A stretch of 64,000 nt of DNA from Comamonadaceae bacterium (lineage in GTDB: Bacteria > Pseudomonadota > Gammaproteobacteria > Burkholderiales > Burkholderiaceae_C): contig CANJPU010000003.1 of the NCBI GenBank assembly GCA_947476285.1, positions 1-64,000 on the forward strand, read 5' to 3'. Below, piece by piece: positions 8,777 to 18,173 of this stretch. How positions within the stretch are numbered: the stretch's first letter is position 1; every line of letters starts with the position of its first letter. A program made the position numbers and the translations under genes. The notes under the pieces are model-generated. The model saw only the letters and a program-made list of their open reading frames with translations. It did no database searches and had not been told where the DNA came from.

Positions 8777-10101
8777 GCCAATTCCGGTCCACCATTCGTC
8801 AGAAGATTCTTGACGCCCAGGCAGCGCCGCTACCGGTGCTGACGCGGCGCGACGTCTGGCTGCCTGAAGTCAAAGGCAAGGCCACCGCCGTCATCGGCAT
8901 GCGGCGGGCGGGCAAGACCAGCTTGCTGTGGCAGATACTCGCCGACCGTCACGCCAAAGGCATGGATCGGGAAGGTCTCTTGTATTTCAGTTTTGAAGAC
9001 GAGCGACTGGCAGGCATGCAATTGCCCGACCTGGACATCCTGATCGAAGAGTTCTACAGGCTGCACCCCGCCTGGCGCGACACCCGCCGAGCCTGCTATT
9101 TTCTGGACGAAATCCAGCTCGTCCCCGGCTGGTAATTGTTTGCACGCCGCATCCTTGACAGCGAAAACATCGAACTGTTCTTGTCCGGCTCTTCGGCCCG
9201 CATGCTTTCCCGGGAAGTCGCTACCAGCATGCGCGGACGCGCCATGGAAGCCATCGTCTCGCCATTCAGTTTCCGCGAAGCCCTGCGCCATGCCGGTAGA
9301 GAGCCCGCCCAAGAGTCAACCCGCCTGGCCAAGGCCGAACGCTCAGACCTCTCCGGCGCACTACTTAACTACCTCGTGTGCGGTGGATTTCCAGAGGCCC
9401 AGGGGCTCGATACCCGCACCCGCCTTGAGCTGCTGCGCACCTACGTCGACGTCGTCTTGCTGCGCGATGTGGTCGAGCGCCACAACCTCAGCCAACCGCA
9501 GGTGTTGCGCTGGCTGGTACAGCAACTCCTGGGCAATGCGGCAGGCAGCTTCAGCATCAACAAATTTCACACCGATCTCAAGTCGCGCGGCGTATCGGTC
9601 AGCAAGGAAACCCTGCACAGCCTACTCACCCATCTGGAGGACGCCTTCCTGCTCACCAGTGTGGGCATCGCCACCGATTCGGTCAGGCAAAGACAAGTCA
9701 ACCCGCGCAAGGTCTACCCGGTGGACACCAGCCTGGGCGTACTGTTCGACCGCTCCGGCAAGGCCAACACCGGCCATGCGCTGGAGACCGTCGTACTTCA
9801 TGAATTGCAGCGCCGTGGCGCCGAAGTGGCCTATGTGCGCACCCCCGCCGGCTTTGAGGTTGATTTTCTCGTTCGCGGCCTGCAAGGCGAGCAAGCCCTT
9901 GTTCAGGTCTGCGCCGAGCTGGACGACCCCGCCACTCTGGCCCGCGAGGTGCGCGCACTGCAGGACGCAGCCCAGTCATGGCCACGTGCCTCCCTCAACC
10001 TGATTGCCCTTGACTGGTCTGCTGGCCTGCAAGTGCCCGCCGGCGTGAAGCTGCATCGCGCGCTCGACTGGCTGCTGACGCCCGACACCCCGAAACCATA
10101 A
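8770..10101 (+). pseudogene. DUF4143-type AAA ATPase gene interrupted by one in-frame TAA
   Basis: The first half (8770-9132) starts MDSQFRSTIRQK and has Walker A GMRRAGKTSLL and Walker B YFLDEIQLVPGW. A TAA at 9133-9135 follows. The same frame then continues without loss for 321 codons: LFLSGSSARMLSREVATSMR, a DUF4143 region, and a C-terminal PD-(D/E)XK-like GFEVDFLVRG...ALVQVCAEL in which the usual Lys is missing. With the stop ignored, the length (about 443) fits the family. Such ATPases are widespread and poorly understood. One base change (GAA to TAA) would explain the stop. The gene lies inside the polysaccharide locus and is probably an accessory insertion. Confidence 0.85.
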
Positions 10102-10103
10102 TC

Positions 10104-11900
10104 ATGTGCGGCATCGCCGGCGTCTACGCCCACTCCAGCTCAGCCCCTGCGGTCAACCGCGAAGAGCTGTGCGCCATGCGCGACCACATGATCGCTCGCG
10201 GCCCTGACGGCAGCGGCAAGTGGATCAGGCAAGACAACCGTGCCGCACTGGCGCACCGACGCCTGTCCATCATCGATCTGTCTGACCGCGCCGCCCAACC
10301 CATGGCCAGTGCCGACGGGCAGCTAGTGATTAGCTTCAACGGCGAAATCTACAACTACCGCGCCCTGCGCAGCGAGCTGCAATCACTGGGGCGCGTGTTC
10401 AAGACCGAATCCGACACCGAAGTGCTGCTGCAACTCTATGAGCACTTCGGTGAAACCATGCTCACCAAGCTGCGCGGCATGTTCGCCTTTGCCCTGTGGG
10501 ACGGCCGCAAGCGCGCCATGCTGCTGGCGCGCGACGCCTTTGGCATCAAACCGCTCTACTACGCCGACGACGGCAAGACATTGCGCCTGGCCTCTCAAGT
10601 CAAGGCCCTGCTGCAAGCGCCGGTCGACACCCGCCCAGAGCCCGCCGGCCACGTCGGCTTTTTTCTGTGGGGCAGTGTGCCCGGGCCATGGACTCTCTAC
10701 CGCGGCATCAAGAGCCTGCCACCCGGTCACTTCATGTGGACCGACCCACACGGCAGCCGCGCGCCGCAGGCCTATTGCGACATCACCGGCATCCTGGCCC
10801 ACGCCGCGCAAGCGCCAGCGCAAGGCAACGAAGAAGCCGCGCTGCAAGCCATTTCAAACGCACTGCACGACAGCCTCGCCGCGCACCAGGTGGCCGACGT
10901 GCCGGTAGGCATCTTCCTTTCGGCCGGGCTGGATTCAGCCATGCTCTGCGCCATGGTCGCCAGCGCCGGCCTGCGCCCGCGCACCGTGACGCTGGGCTTT
11001 GCCGAATATGCAGGCACCGCGAATGATGAAGTGCCCCTGGCCGAGGCCGTGGCACGGCAACTCAAGACAGAGCACACCACCACCATTGTTCGCCGCGCTG
11101 ATTTTGAAGGCGAGACCGAGCGCCTGCTCAACGCCATGGACCAGCCATCGATCGATGGCGTCAACACATGGTTTGTGGCCCGCGCCGCCGCGCAGCAAGG
11201 CCTGAAGGTCGCCTTATCAGGCCTGGGCGGCGATGAGTTGTTTGCCTCCTACCCCAGCTTTCGTGATCTGCCACGCATCCTGCGCGTGGCGCGCCCACTC
11301 TCACGCGTGCCCGGCCTGGGCATGATCGCGCGCAAGCTCTCCGCACCACTCTTGCGGCATTTCACCTCACCCAAGTACGCGGGCCTCATCGAATACGGCG
11401 GCAGCACTGGTGGCGCCTATCTGTTGCGCCGTGGCCTCTACATGCCCTGGGAGCTGCCGCAGCTCATGGACCCGGACATGGCCCGCCAAGGCTGGCAAGA
11501 TCTGCGGCCCCTGGCCCAACTCGACGAAGTAGCCCAGCGCATACCCGGCCGCCCCGGCAACCGCCTGGCTGTCAGCGCGCTGGAGATGTCCTTTTACATG
11601 CGCCACCAGTTGCTCAACGATGCCGACTGGGCCGGCATGGCCCACTCGCTTGAAATCCGCGTGCCCCTGGTGGACGTGCCCTTGCTGCAATCGGTGGCGC
11701 CACAACTGGCGGCGCACCCCAGCTTGTCAAAGCCACGCATCGCTGCGGCAGCAGCACCGCAGCTGCCGCACGCCCTGCTGAAGAAACCCAAGTCCGGCTT
11801 CAGCGTGCCCGTGCGGGACTGGTTGTCCAGCCGGCTGCCCACCCGAACCCGTGGCCTGCGAGGCTGGGCGCAACTGATGCATGCGCGGTATGCGGCGTGA
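10104..11900 (+). CDS. asnB: Glutamine-dependent asparagine synthase (AsnB family)
   Basis: 598 residues. Met1-Cys2 (MCGIAGVY) provides the glutamine amidotransferase nucleophile, and RRLSIIDLSDRAAQPM and FNGEIYNYRALRSEL are the class II GATase signatures. The synthetase domain has GIFLSAGLDSAML, where the usual SGGxDS PPi loop reads SAGLDS, and later LSGLGGDELFASY. It transfers ammonia from glutamine to aspartate; members inside polysaccharide loci may instead amidate sugar acids or other carboxylates. It starts 2 bases after the broken ATPase and is followed directly by a glycosyltransferase, suggesting a role in envelope polysaccharide decoration. The start is fixed by the catalytic Cys. 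Confidence 0.88.
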   Translation: MCGIAGVYAHSSSAPAVNREELCAMRDHMIARGPDGSGKWIRQDNRAALAHRRLSIIDLSDRAAQPMASADGQLVISFNGEIYNYRALRSELQSLGRVFKTESDTEVLLQLYEHFGETMLTKLRGMFAFALWDGRKRAMLLARDAFGIKPLYYADDGKTLRLASQVKALLQAPVDTRPEPAGHVGFFLWGSVPGPWTLYRGIKSLPPGHFMWTDPHGSRAPQAYCDITGILAHAAQAPAQGNEEAALQAISNALHDSLAAHQVADVPVGIFLSAGLDSAMLCAMVASAGLRPRTVTLGFAEYAGTANDEVPLAEAVARQLKTEHTTTIVRRADFEGETERLLNAMDQPSIDGVNTWFVARAAAQQGLKVALSGLGGDELFASYPSFRDLPRILRVARPLSRVPGLGMIARKLSAPLLRHFTSPKYAGLIEYGGSTGGAYLLRRGLYMPWELPQLMDPDMARQGWQDLRPLAQLDEVAQRIPGRPGNRLAVSALEMSFYMRHQLLNDADWAGMAHSLEIRVPLVDVPLLQSVAPQLAAHPSLSKPRIAAAAAPQLPHALLKKPKSGFSVPVRDWLSSRLPTRTRGLRGWAQLMHARYAA

Positions 11901-11907
11901 GCAAGCG

Positions 11908-13143
11908 ATGAACGGAGAGCCCAAACCGGTTCGCCCCGGCGCCCCCCGCGTGCTGGTTTCCACACTCACGCCCGGCCCGGGCGGTGTGGACATGATGGCC
12001 CGGTTCGTGGTGCATGCCCTGGAGCGCCACGGCTGCCAACCCGTCATTGCACACTACGCCCCCTACCGCGCGGACCCTGCCTTGTCCGTGCCCACCTTCC
12101 GCCTGCTGCAACGGCGCCCGCAGCAGGCGCTGCGCAAGTCATACGACGGCAAAGAAACCCACGCCATAGGCGCATGGCTACCAGAGCTTGAGTTCACCCA
12201 CTACCTGGCCACCGGCCACTGGAAGCACCTCATGGACAGCTGCGATGCATTCGTGTCCGCCGCAGGCAACGTGTTGGCCGCCACCCCCTTCTGGCAAACA
12301 GGCCGCCCCTATCTGGCCTGGGTCGCCACCGACTGGCACGGCGATCGCAAAGACCGCATCAAAGATTTTCCCTTGCCCCGCCGCTGCCTGGACGCGGGCA
12401 TCAACAGCCCCGTCATCCGGCGCCTGGAAAAGAAATTGCTGCAGTCAGGCAAGATACTCTCGCTCAGCGACTACACGGCCGAGATGCTGGCCGGCATCAC
12501 CGGACCCAGCTTCCAAAAGATCACGCTGCCCGTGCCAGTGGACACCAGCTTTTTCACACCCCGCCCCAGCGCCACCGTCATCGGGCGAATCGGCTTCACC
12601 GGCCGCTACAACGACCCACGCAAAAACGTGCGGCTGCTGGTCTCCGCCTTGGCCGCGCTGAGGCAAAAAGGGCATGAGGTCCATGCCGTCTTGATCGGCG
12701 ACACGCCGTCGCAAGAAATTCTGCATCTCGTCCACCGGCTCGGCCTGCAATCCCAAGTGGAGTTCGTGGCCGCGCCCGACACGCAAAGCCTTCGCGACCT
12801 TCTGCAAACACTGGACGTCTTCGTCCTGCCCTCGCACCAGGAAGGCCTGTGCATCGCCGGGCTCGAAGCCATGGCCTGCGGCGTGCCGGTGGTGTCAACG
12901 CGATGTGGCGGGCCGCAGGAGTTTGTGATTGCTGGGCGGACGGGTGAGTTGGCTGGGTTTGAGCCAACAGACATGGCCGACGCCATTGAGCGCATCGTCG
13001 CTGATCGCCCACTGCGCAAACGCATGGCTGCCGCTGCGCGAGCCATGGTTGAAGAAAGATACACGGCTCAGCGGGCGCAGGAGACCTTCTGGTCCAGCTT
13101 CGTCGGCGTGTTTCCTGGCGTGAGGAGTCGGGCGCTTGGCTAA
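11908..13143 (+). CDS. Glycosyltransferase family 4
   Basis: 411 residues from the ATG at 11908 (starts at 11881 or 11890 would overlap asnB). The N-terminal GT-B domain begins RVLVSTLTPGPGGVDMMARF. The C-terminal domain carries RIGFTGRYNDPRKNVRLLV and the GT4 donor-site motif EGLCIAGLEAMACGVPVVST. GT4 enzymes are retaining transferases of nucleotide-sugar donors acting at the inner face of the inner membrane; donor and acceptor are unknown. Context is the polysaccharide locus, directly after asnB. Confidence 0.88.
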   Translation: MNGEPKPVRPGAPRVLVSTLTPGPGGVDMMARFVVHALERHGCQPVIAHYAPYRADPALSVPTFRLLQRRPQQALRKSYDGKETHAIGAWLPELEFTHYLATGHWKHLMDSCDAFVSAAGNVLAATPFWQTGRPYLAWVATDWHGDRKDRIKDFPLPRRCLDAGINSPVIRRLEKKLLQSGKILSLSDYTAEMLAGITGPSFQKITLPVPVDTSFFTPRPSATVIGRIGFTGRYNDPRKNVRLLVSALAALRQKGHEVHAVLIGDTPSQEILHLVHRLGLQSQVEFVAAPDTQSLRDLLQTLDVFVLPSHQEGLCIAGLEAMACGVPVVSTRCGGPQEFVIAGRTGELAGFEPTDMADAIERIVADRPLRKRMAAAARAMVEERYTAQRAQETFWSSFVGVFPGVRSRALG

Positions 13144-13207
13144 GCCGCATGCCTGGATAATCCGGACTCCACCGACAGCGCCTGCTGGCCGTTGCGGTTA
13201 TTGACCC

Positions 13208-14059
13208 ATGACACACCCTTCGCAAGACTCCTTCTTCGACCACCAGCATGTCACCGTGATCGAACCCCCCAAGGGTTGGCACATGCTGAACTGGCGCGAG
13301 CTGTGGGCTTATCGCGAACTGCTGTGGGTGCTGACGGCACGGGATGTGAAGGTGCGATACAGGCAGACCGTGCTGGGCGCAGCCTGGGCCATCATCCGCC
13401 CGGTGATGACCATGTTGATTTTCAGCCTGGTCTTCGGGCAATTCGCCAAGATCCCGTCCGACGGCTACCCCTACCCGATATTCGTTTACGCCGCACTGCT
13501 GCCATGGACCTTCTTCTCGACCGCCATCGGCACCTCGGGGCAATCGCTGATCGGCTCGGCCCATCTGGTCAGCAAAGTCTATTTCCCGCGCCTGATCATC
13601 CCCATGTCCTCGGTGGGCGCGCTCTTGCTCGATCTGCTCATCTCCAGCGGCATTCTCTTGCTCATGATGCTTTGGTACGGCATCGGCTGGTCCTGGAACC
13701 TGCTGCTCGCACCCGTCTTGTTGCTCGCCACCATCTTCCTGGCCCTGGGCGTGGGCACGCTGCTGTCCGCCTTGACCGTGGCTTACCGCGACTTCACGCA
13801 TGTCACGCCCTTCATCGTGCAGATATGGATGTACGTCACGCCCATCATCTTTCCCACGTCGCTGGTGCCCGAGCGCTGGCATTGGCTTCTCTACCTGAAC
13901 CCCATGACGGGACTGGTCGAAGGCTTTCGCAGCGCATTCCTGGGCAGACCGTTTGACTTGGTCGGCCTAGGCATCTCGTTTGGCCTGGCCGTGCTGGTAT
14001 TTGTGGCGGGCATCGCCTACTTCGAGAAGGTCGAACGTCGGTTTGCCGACGTCATCTGA
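13208..14059 (+). CDS. wzm: ABC-2 type polysaccharide exporter permease (Wzm-like)
   Basis: 283 residues with six predicted membrane helices. RELLWVLTARDVKVRYRQTVLG is the amphipathic segment plus first helix typical of Wzm/KpsM/TagG permeases, and YLNPMTGLVEGFRSAFLGR is the conserved C-terminal block. It would export a lipid-linked polysaccharide with an ABC ATPase. The gene for that ATPase follows 6 bases later but is truncated before Walker B, so this permease has no functional partner visible in the window. Confidence 0.88.
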   Translation: MTHPSQDSFFDHQHVTVIEPPKGWHMLNWRELWAYRELLWVLTARDVKVRYRQTVLGAAWAIIRPVMTMLIFSLVFGQFAKIPSDGYPYPIFVYAALLPWTFFSTAIGTSGQSLIGSAHLVSKVYFPRLIIPMSSVGALLLDLLISSGILLLMMLWYGIGWSWNLLLAPVLLLATIFLALGVGTLLSALTVAYRDFTHVTPFIVQIWMYVTPIIFPTSLVPERWHWLLYLNPMTGLVEGFRSAFLGRPFDLVGLGISFGLAVLVFVAGIAYFEKVERRFADVI

Positions 14060-14065
14060 GGCGCC

Positions 14066-14599
14066 ATGACATCACCTGCCATCAGCGTCCAAGGGCTGTG
14101 GAAGCAATACACCGTCGGTCAGGCTCAACACCACCACGCCACTTTCTACGACCTACTCACTCACTCGCTGACAGCGCCCTTTCGCCGCAAGCATGTCCGT
14201 ACGGACAGCGAGCGCGAAGCCGATCAATTCTGGGCCCTGCGCGACATCAACTTTGAAGTCAAACCCGGTGAGGTCATGGGCATCATCGGCCGCAACGGCG
14301 CGGGCAAGAGCACCCTGCTGAAGATCCTGAGCCGCATCACCGCACCGACGCGTGGCAAGGTCGAAATACATGGGCGCCTGGCCAGCCTGCTTGAAGTTGG
14401 CACGGGCTTCCACCCCGAACTGTCCGGCCGGGAAAACATCTTTCTGAATGGCTCCATCCTGGGCATGCCGCGCAGCGAAGTCGCCCGTAAATTCGATGCC
14501 ATCGTCGCGTTCGCCGAGATCGACAAATTCATCGACACACCCGTCAAACGCTATTCAAGCGGTATGTATGTGCGGCTGACCCACGGCGCGCCGACATGA
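14066..14599 (+). pseudogene. wzt: Truncated polysaccharide ABC transporter ATPase (Wzt-like)
   Basis: The first 170 residues are a normal Wzt/KpsT-type ATPase: Walker [15 protein letters not shown], the [20 protein letters not shown] block and a signature starting YSSGMYVRL. At this point homology ends: the frame gives THGAPT and a stop at 14597-14599. Walker B, the D-loop and the H-loop are missing. The sequence from about 14572 belongs to a carbamoyltransferase in another frame, so a deletion has joined the two genes through a short shared GCGGCTGAC-like word. The product cannot hydrolyse ATP normally. Confidence 0.88.
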
Positions 14600-15015
14600 A
14601 AGACATACTCAACCTCAAGATCAAGCGGCGCGAATCGTTTCGCCCCTTTGCGCCATCGGTGCTGCGCGAGGCGGTGGCCGAGTGGTTCGAGCAAGACGGC
14701 GACGTGCCCTTCATGATGCAGGTGTTCCAGATTCGGCAAGACAAGCGCGCGCTGATTCCGGCCGTGACCCATGTGGACGGCTCCGGCCGTCTGCAGACCG
14801 TGACCGCGCAGGCCAATGCGCGTTACCACCGCCTGATCAGCGCCTTCTTGCAGATCACCGGTGTGCCCATGGTCTTGAACACCTCGTTCAATGAGAACGA
14901 GCCCGTCGTTTGCACACCCGCGCAGGCACTGGATTGCTTTGTGCGCACGCGCATGGACTTGCTGGTGCTGGGCAACACCCTGGTGCGGCGCGGCAACCCG
15001 GTGGCCATCGCATGA
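14575..15015 (+). pseudogene. C-terminal fragment of a NodU/CmcH-type carbamoyltransferase
   Basis: In the frame of 14575 the sequence reads [20 protein letters not shown], the conserved middle of NodU/CmcH carbamoyltransferases (usually ILADPRR.DMKD.LN). SFRPFAPSVL and VLNTSFNENEPVVCTPA follow, also family signatures. The N-terminal two thirds, including the kinase-like carbamoyl-adenylating site, are gone. An ATG at 14596 could start a 139-residue remnant of doubtful function. It is fused out of frame to the truncated ABC ATPase upstream and overlaps the next gene by 4 bases (ATGA). Confidence 0.85.
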
Positions 15016-15803
15016 CGATGTACGAACTGGCCAAGCTCGCGGGCTATGTGCTGGCGCCCATGACCCTGGCCTTTCTGGTGTGGCTTGCGGCCTTCGTCTG
15101 CCTCTTGCTGCGGCGCCGCGCCACTGCGCTGGCCTTGACCGTGTTTGCAGTGGCGATTCTGTGGGTGGCATCGCTGCCGGCAGTGGCCTCTTCACTGGCG
15201 GCGGCGCTAGAGGCGCAATACCCAGCGCTGACAGTACAGGCCACCCCGCAGGCAGACGCCATACTGGTGCTGGGCGGCGCCCTGGGTGGCGCGCATCCAC
15301 CGCATCGCCCCACCTTCGACCTCGGCCCTGCGGCTGACCGCGTGTGGCACGCGGCCGCACTGTACAAAGCCGGCAAGGCCAGGTGGATCGTGATCGCCGC
15401 CGGCAATCAGCCTGACCAGGCCGACTTGCAAATAGAAGCCGACGCCATCGCCGATATGCTGGAAGCCCTGGGCGTGCCGCGCTCTGCCATGGCCCGGGAA
15501 ACCACCAGCAGAAACACCCTGGAGAACGCCGCCAACTCCCGCAAGATCATGGAGCAACTCAGGCTGCGCCGGGTGCTGCTGGTGACATCGGCGCAGCACA
15601 TGCCACGGGCAGTCAAGACATTTAGAAAAGTGTGGGCCGGCTCAGGGCTGGAGCTGCTGCCAGCCAGCACGGACGTCGAAGTAACAGACCCAGACCGCAG
15701 CCCCGACATCCTGGCCTGGCTCTTGCCATCCGCCGGCGCGCTGGCCGCCACCACCAAACTCATGCGAGAGTATGGGGGCCTGCTGGCGGTGGATATGCAA
15801 TGA
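15012..15803 (+). CDS. YdcF/ElyC-family DUF218 membrane protein
   Basis: 263 residues. Two N-terminal membrane helices (APMTLAFLVWLAAFVCLLL and ALALTVFAVAILWVASLPA) precede a DUF218 domain with ADAILVLGGALGG, WIVIAAGNQPDQ, ETTSRNTLENAANS and VLLVTSAQHMPRA. ElyC and related proteins affect envelope biogenesis, possibly undecaprenyl-phosphate metabolism. The start overlaps the carbamoyltransferase remnant stop (ATGA), which replaces an upstream start in the same frame. It is intact and could still work outside the broken pathway. Confidence 0.82.
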   Translation: MTMYELAKLAGYVLAPMTLAFLVWLAAFVCLLLRRRATALALTVFAVAILWVASLPAVASSLAAALEAQYPALTVQATPQADAILVLGGALGGAHPPHRPTFDLGPAADRVWHAAALYKAGKARWIVIAAGNQPDQADLQIEADAIADMLEALGVPRSAMARETTSRNTLENAANSRKIMEQLRLRRVLLVTSAQHMPRAVKTFRKVWAGSGLELLPASTDVEVTDPDRSPDILAWLLPSAGALAATTKLMREYGGLLAVDMQ

Positions 15804-15816
15804 GTGGCCGACGAGA

Positions 15817-16701
15817 TTAAGCCTTCGGCGGCAAGAACAAGAGATCGCGCGAGAACTCGGAGTTCAGGGCAGCAACTGAGTAGCCATACTGCGACATGAA
15901 GGTGATCATCTCGTCCTCGGAACTACCAAACCTGGCCAGCAAATGTGCCTCAGCGACCACCATCGGGCGAAAGCGGGTGAGAACGGTCGCTGCACCTTTG
16001 AGGACTTCGAAGTCGGCTCCCTCTGTATCGATGAGAAGGAGATCGACACGCGAAAGCCCGTTGATGGCTGCGTAGTGATCCACCGTTGTGAGCCGTACGC
16101 GCACGCCAGACTCATTAAAGGCGACGCTTGCTGAGCCGGGATCGCCCGGGCAATGAATGGTTGCGTCTCGCTCGCTCGAAAAACAGCCGGCGGTGACGAT
16201 CGTTACTACATCCTGGAGATTGTTGCGCGCAACGTTTCGACGCAGAATCTCAATGATCGCCGGCTGGATCTCGAACGCATGAACGTGACCCTGCGGTGCC
16301 ACCAGAGAACCGGCGAGGAGCGCATAGTATCCTGTGTTTGCACCAACATTGAGAACAATCGCCCCCGGCGAAAGAGAGTCAGAAATGATCGCTGTCTGCT
16401 CGGGTTCCCACGTGCCGCGCTCGAAACAGGTCCACCCGATCAGCGAAGGTTCGAATTCCATTTGCAGTCGGTCACCCACGAGCACGACAGGAGCCGGCCA
16501 GCCCCGTCGTTTCAGCGCTTCAATAGGCCGAATGAAGAGACCTCGCCCACGCCTGAACGGAGAGTACTTCGTGTAGATCCGCAGCGGCAGCAGAAGCGCA
16601 GCCATGATGCGATCGCGCACGGTCGACGGCGCCATTCCCGTTGCTTTCAATGTGCGGTCAATCAGGATGGCCCCCTTTGTTGTGCATGAGAAGCAGCCCA
16701 A
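15817..16701 (-). CDS. FkbM-family SAM-dependent methyltransferase
   Basis: Up to 294 residues. The SAM motif IVLNVGANTGYYALLAG with VHAFEIQPAIIEILRRNV, and the later DLLLIDTEGADFEVLKGA, are the FkbM signature. Such enzymes O-methylate sugars or polyketides and are common in polysaccharide clusters. The start is uncertain: ATG at 16701 or at 16635 (MAPSTVRDRIMAALLLP), the latter giving a more usual N-terminus. It is transcribed opposite to its neighbours and its sequence is less GC-rich in places, so separate acquisition is possible. Confidence 0.78.
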   Translation of the reverse strand: MGCFSCTTKGAILIDRTLKATGMAPSTVRDRIMAALLLPLRIYTKYSPFRRGRGLFIRPIEALKRRGWPAPVVLVGDRLQMEFEPSLIGWTCFERGTWEPEQTAIISDSLSPGAIVLNVGANTGYYALLAGSLVAPQGHVHAFEIQPAIIEILRRNVARNNLQDVVTIVTAGCFSSERDATIHCPGDPGSASVAFNESGVRVRLTTVDHYAAINGLSRVDLLLIDTEGADFEVLKGAATVLTRFRPMVVAEAHLLARFGSSEDEMITFMSQYGYSVAALNSEFSRDLLFLPPKA

Positions 16702-17142
16702 TGCAGCTAAGTTCAGGTCTTAGCAAGTTGGGGCAAGCGGCGACGGACGTTGCCAGGGACCTCTTGACCGCGATTATCCCATCGTGTCGAAGCCGCGAAC
16801 TTGTCTTGTGCCCTAACAACATGGCGGGATGGGCATGTCTGGCAGCCGGCGTCACCCAATTGGACGAGCGTGGCCGACAACATGGGGGCCGATATCTGGA
16901 AGCATTCCGGCCAAAGAACATGGATCGGAAGGCTGCGATGCGGTGGTGCGCGCGCGGTGGTATCACGCGGCCTTAGAAGCACTGGACAACCGGGACCGAT
17001 CCCTTGCAAGTGGCCTCATGTTTGAAGGTACGTGCGACGCTCAGATATCAACTGGTATGTGACAATTGAGCGGCCACACCATTGCCGGTCTGAAGGAAAT
17101 TTGTGATCCACAACTGCGCCTCGTTCCTCTTGCCGCGCCTAA
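16702..17142. other. Non-coding gap in the polysaccharide locus
   Basis: About 440 bases without a convincing gene on either strand; all frames are short and lack domain character. It separates the FkbM gene from the O-antigen polymerase remnant and probably marks another deletion. Confidence 0.4.
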
Positions 17143-17364
17143 GCCGCATGTAGCCGCATCGTCGCGCTTGTGCGCACAGCCTTGCGCGAGCGAAGCCTGC
17201 ACAGCGAGGGCATGGCAGCCGCCCTGTGTGGATTGGGGCTATTGGGCCTGTTGTTGCACTCGCTGGTAGAGTTCAACATGCGCATACCCGCCAACGCCAT
17301 ACTTGCCGCTCTGCTGGGCGGCGTGTTCTTGCGGCCTCTGCCATCGCCCAAGCCACTCTCGTGA
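17143..17364 (+). pseudogene. C-terminal fragment of an O-antigen ligase/polymerase (Wzy-like)
   Basis: After a stop at 17140-17142 the frame reads RIVALVRTALRERSLHSEGM, then a membrane helix AALCGLGLLGLLLHSLVEFN and MRIPANAILAALLGGVFLR. 'LHSLVEFNMRIPANA' is typical of the last periplasmic loop and helix of O-antigen ligase/polymerase-family proteins. The preceding ten or so helices are missing. Its stop codon overlaps the GTG start of the phosphatase gene, preserving an old operon junction. Confidence 0.72.
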
Positions 17365-18149
17365 TCGACCTGCACACCCACATCCTGCCCGGCATAGACG
17401 ACGGCTCCACCAGTCTGGAGATGTCTCTTGCGATGGCCCGCATCGCGGTGGCCGATGGCATTCGGGTGATGGCCTGCACACCCCATATCTACCCGGGCCT
17501 GTACATGAACGACGGGCCAGGCATTCAGGCTGCGCGCGACAAACTGCAAGCGGCACTGGACGAAAACGGCATCGATCTGACCCTGGTGGTGGGCGCCGAC
17601 GTGCACCTCGTGCCCGGCATAGTCGATGGCCTTCGCACGGGCACGATTCCCTCATTGAATGGCTCCCGATACTTTCTCCTGGAGCCATCGCACCACCAGG
17701 CGCCTCCGCGTTTTGCCGATCTGGTGATGCAACTGGTGTGGGCGGGCTATGTGCCGGTGATCACGCACCCGGAGCGGCTGACCTGGATCAGAGGCCACTA
17801 CCCGACCTTTGTCCAGCTCGCGCGGGAAGGCGCCTGGCTGCAAGTGACCGCTGGCGCCCTGACCGGGGTTTTCGGGCGCCCAGCCAAGTACTGGGGCGAG
17901 CGATTGATAGGCGAAGGCCTGGTCCACATCCTGGCAAGCGATGCCCACTCCAGCAAGCGGCGCATCCCGGTGCTGTCACAAGGTTTGGCGGTGGCCGAGC
18001 GCCTGGCTGGCGCGCAAGAAGCGCAGCGCATGGTTCAAGAGCGACCCGCCGCCATATTGAGCAACACACCGATGGCCGAGGTAGCGCCCTTGCCTGCACG
18101 ACCACCCACCAGCGGCTCTTGGTGGCGCTCATTGCTAGGCAGCCAATAG
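17361..18149 (+). CDS. CpsB/YwqE-type tyrosine-protein phosphatase (PHP fold)
   Basis: 262 residues from a GTG at 17361 that overlaps the preceding stop (GTGA). The N-terminal IDLHTHILPGIDDGSTSLEM is the metal-binding motif of CpsB/Wzb-replacement phosphatases of the PHP superfamily; MACTPHIYPG, VITHPERLTWI and HILASDAHSSKRR supply further metal ligands. These enzymes dephosphorylate the BY-kinase that controls chain length and export of capsule or EPS. No kinase gene is visible in the window. The GTG start is supported by the operon overlap and the position of the HTH motif. Confidence 0.87.
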   Translation: MIDLHTHILPGIDDGSTSLEMSLAMARIAVADGIRVMACTPHIYPGLYMNDGPGIQAARDKLQAALDENGIDLTLVVGADVHLVPGIVDGLRTGTIPSLNGSRYFLLEPSHHQAPPRFADLVMQLVWAGYVPVITHPERLTWIRGHYPTFVQLAREGAWLQVTAGALTGVFGRPAKYWGERLIGEGLVHILASDAHSSKRRIPVLSQGLAVAERLAGAQEAQRMVQERPAAILSNTPMAEVAPLPARPPTSGSWWRSLLGSQ

Positions 18150-18173
18150 CCCGAACCTCCCTCTGCACGCCCC

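Noticed and set aside
12596..13882. 428-codon minus-strand frame over the GT4 and permease genes
   Set aside because: High-GC shadow frame; composition is arbitrary and the opposite strand encodes two recognisable proteins.
16641..17062. Small frames in the gap after the FkbM gene
   Set aside because: Short, mutually overlapping in several frames, no ribosome-binding sites or recognisable motifs.
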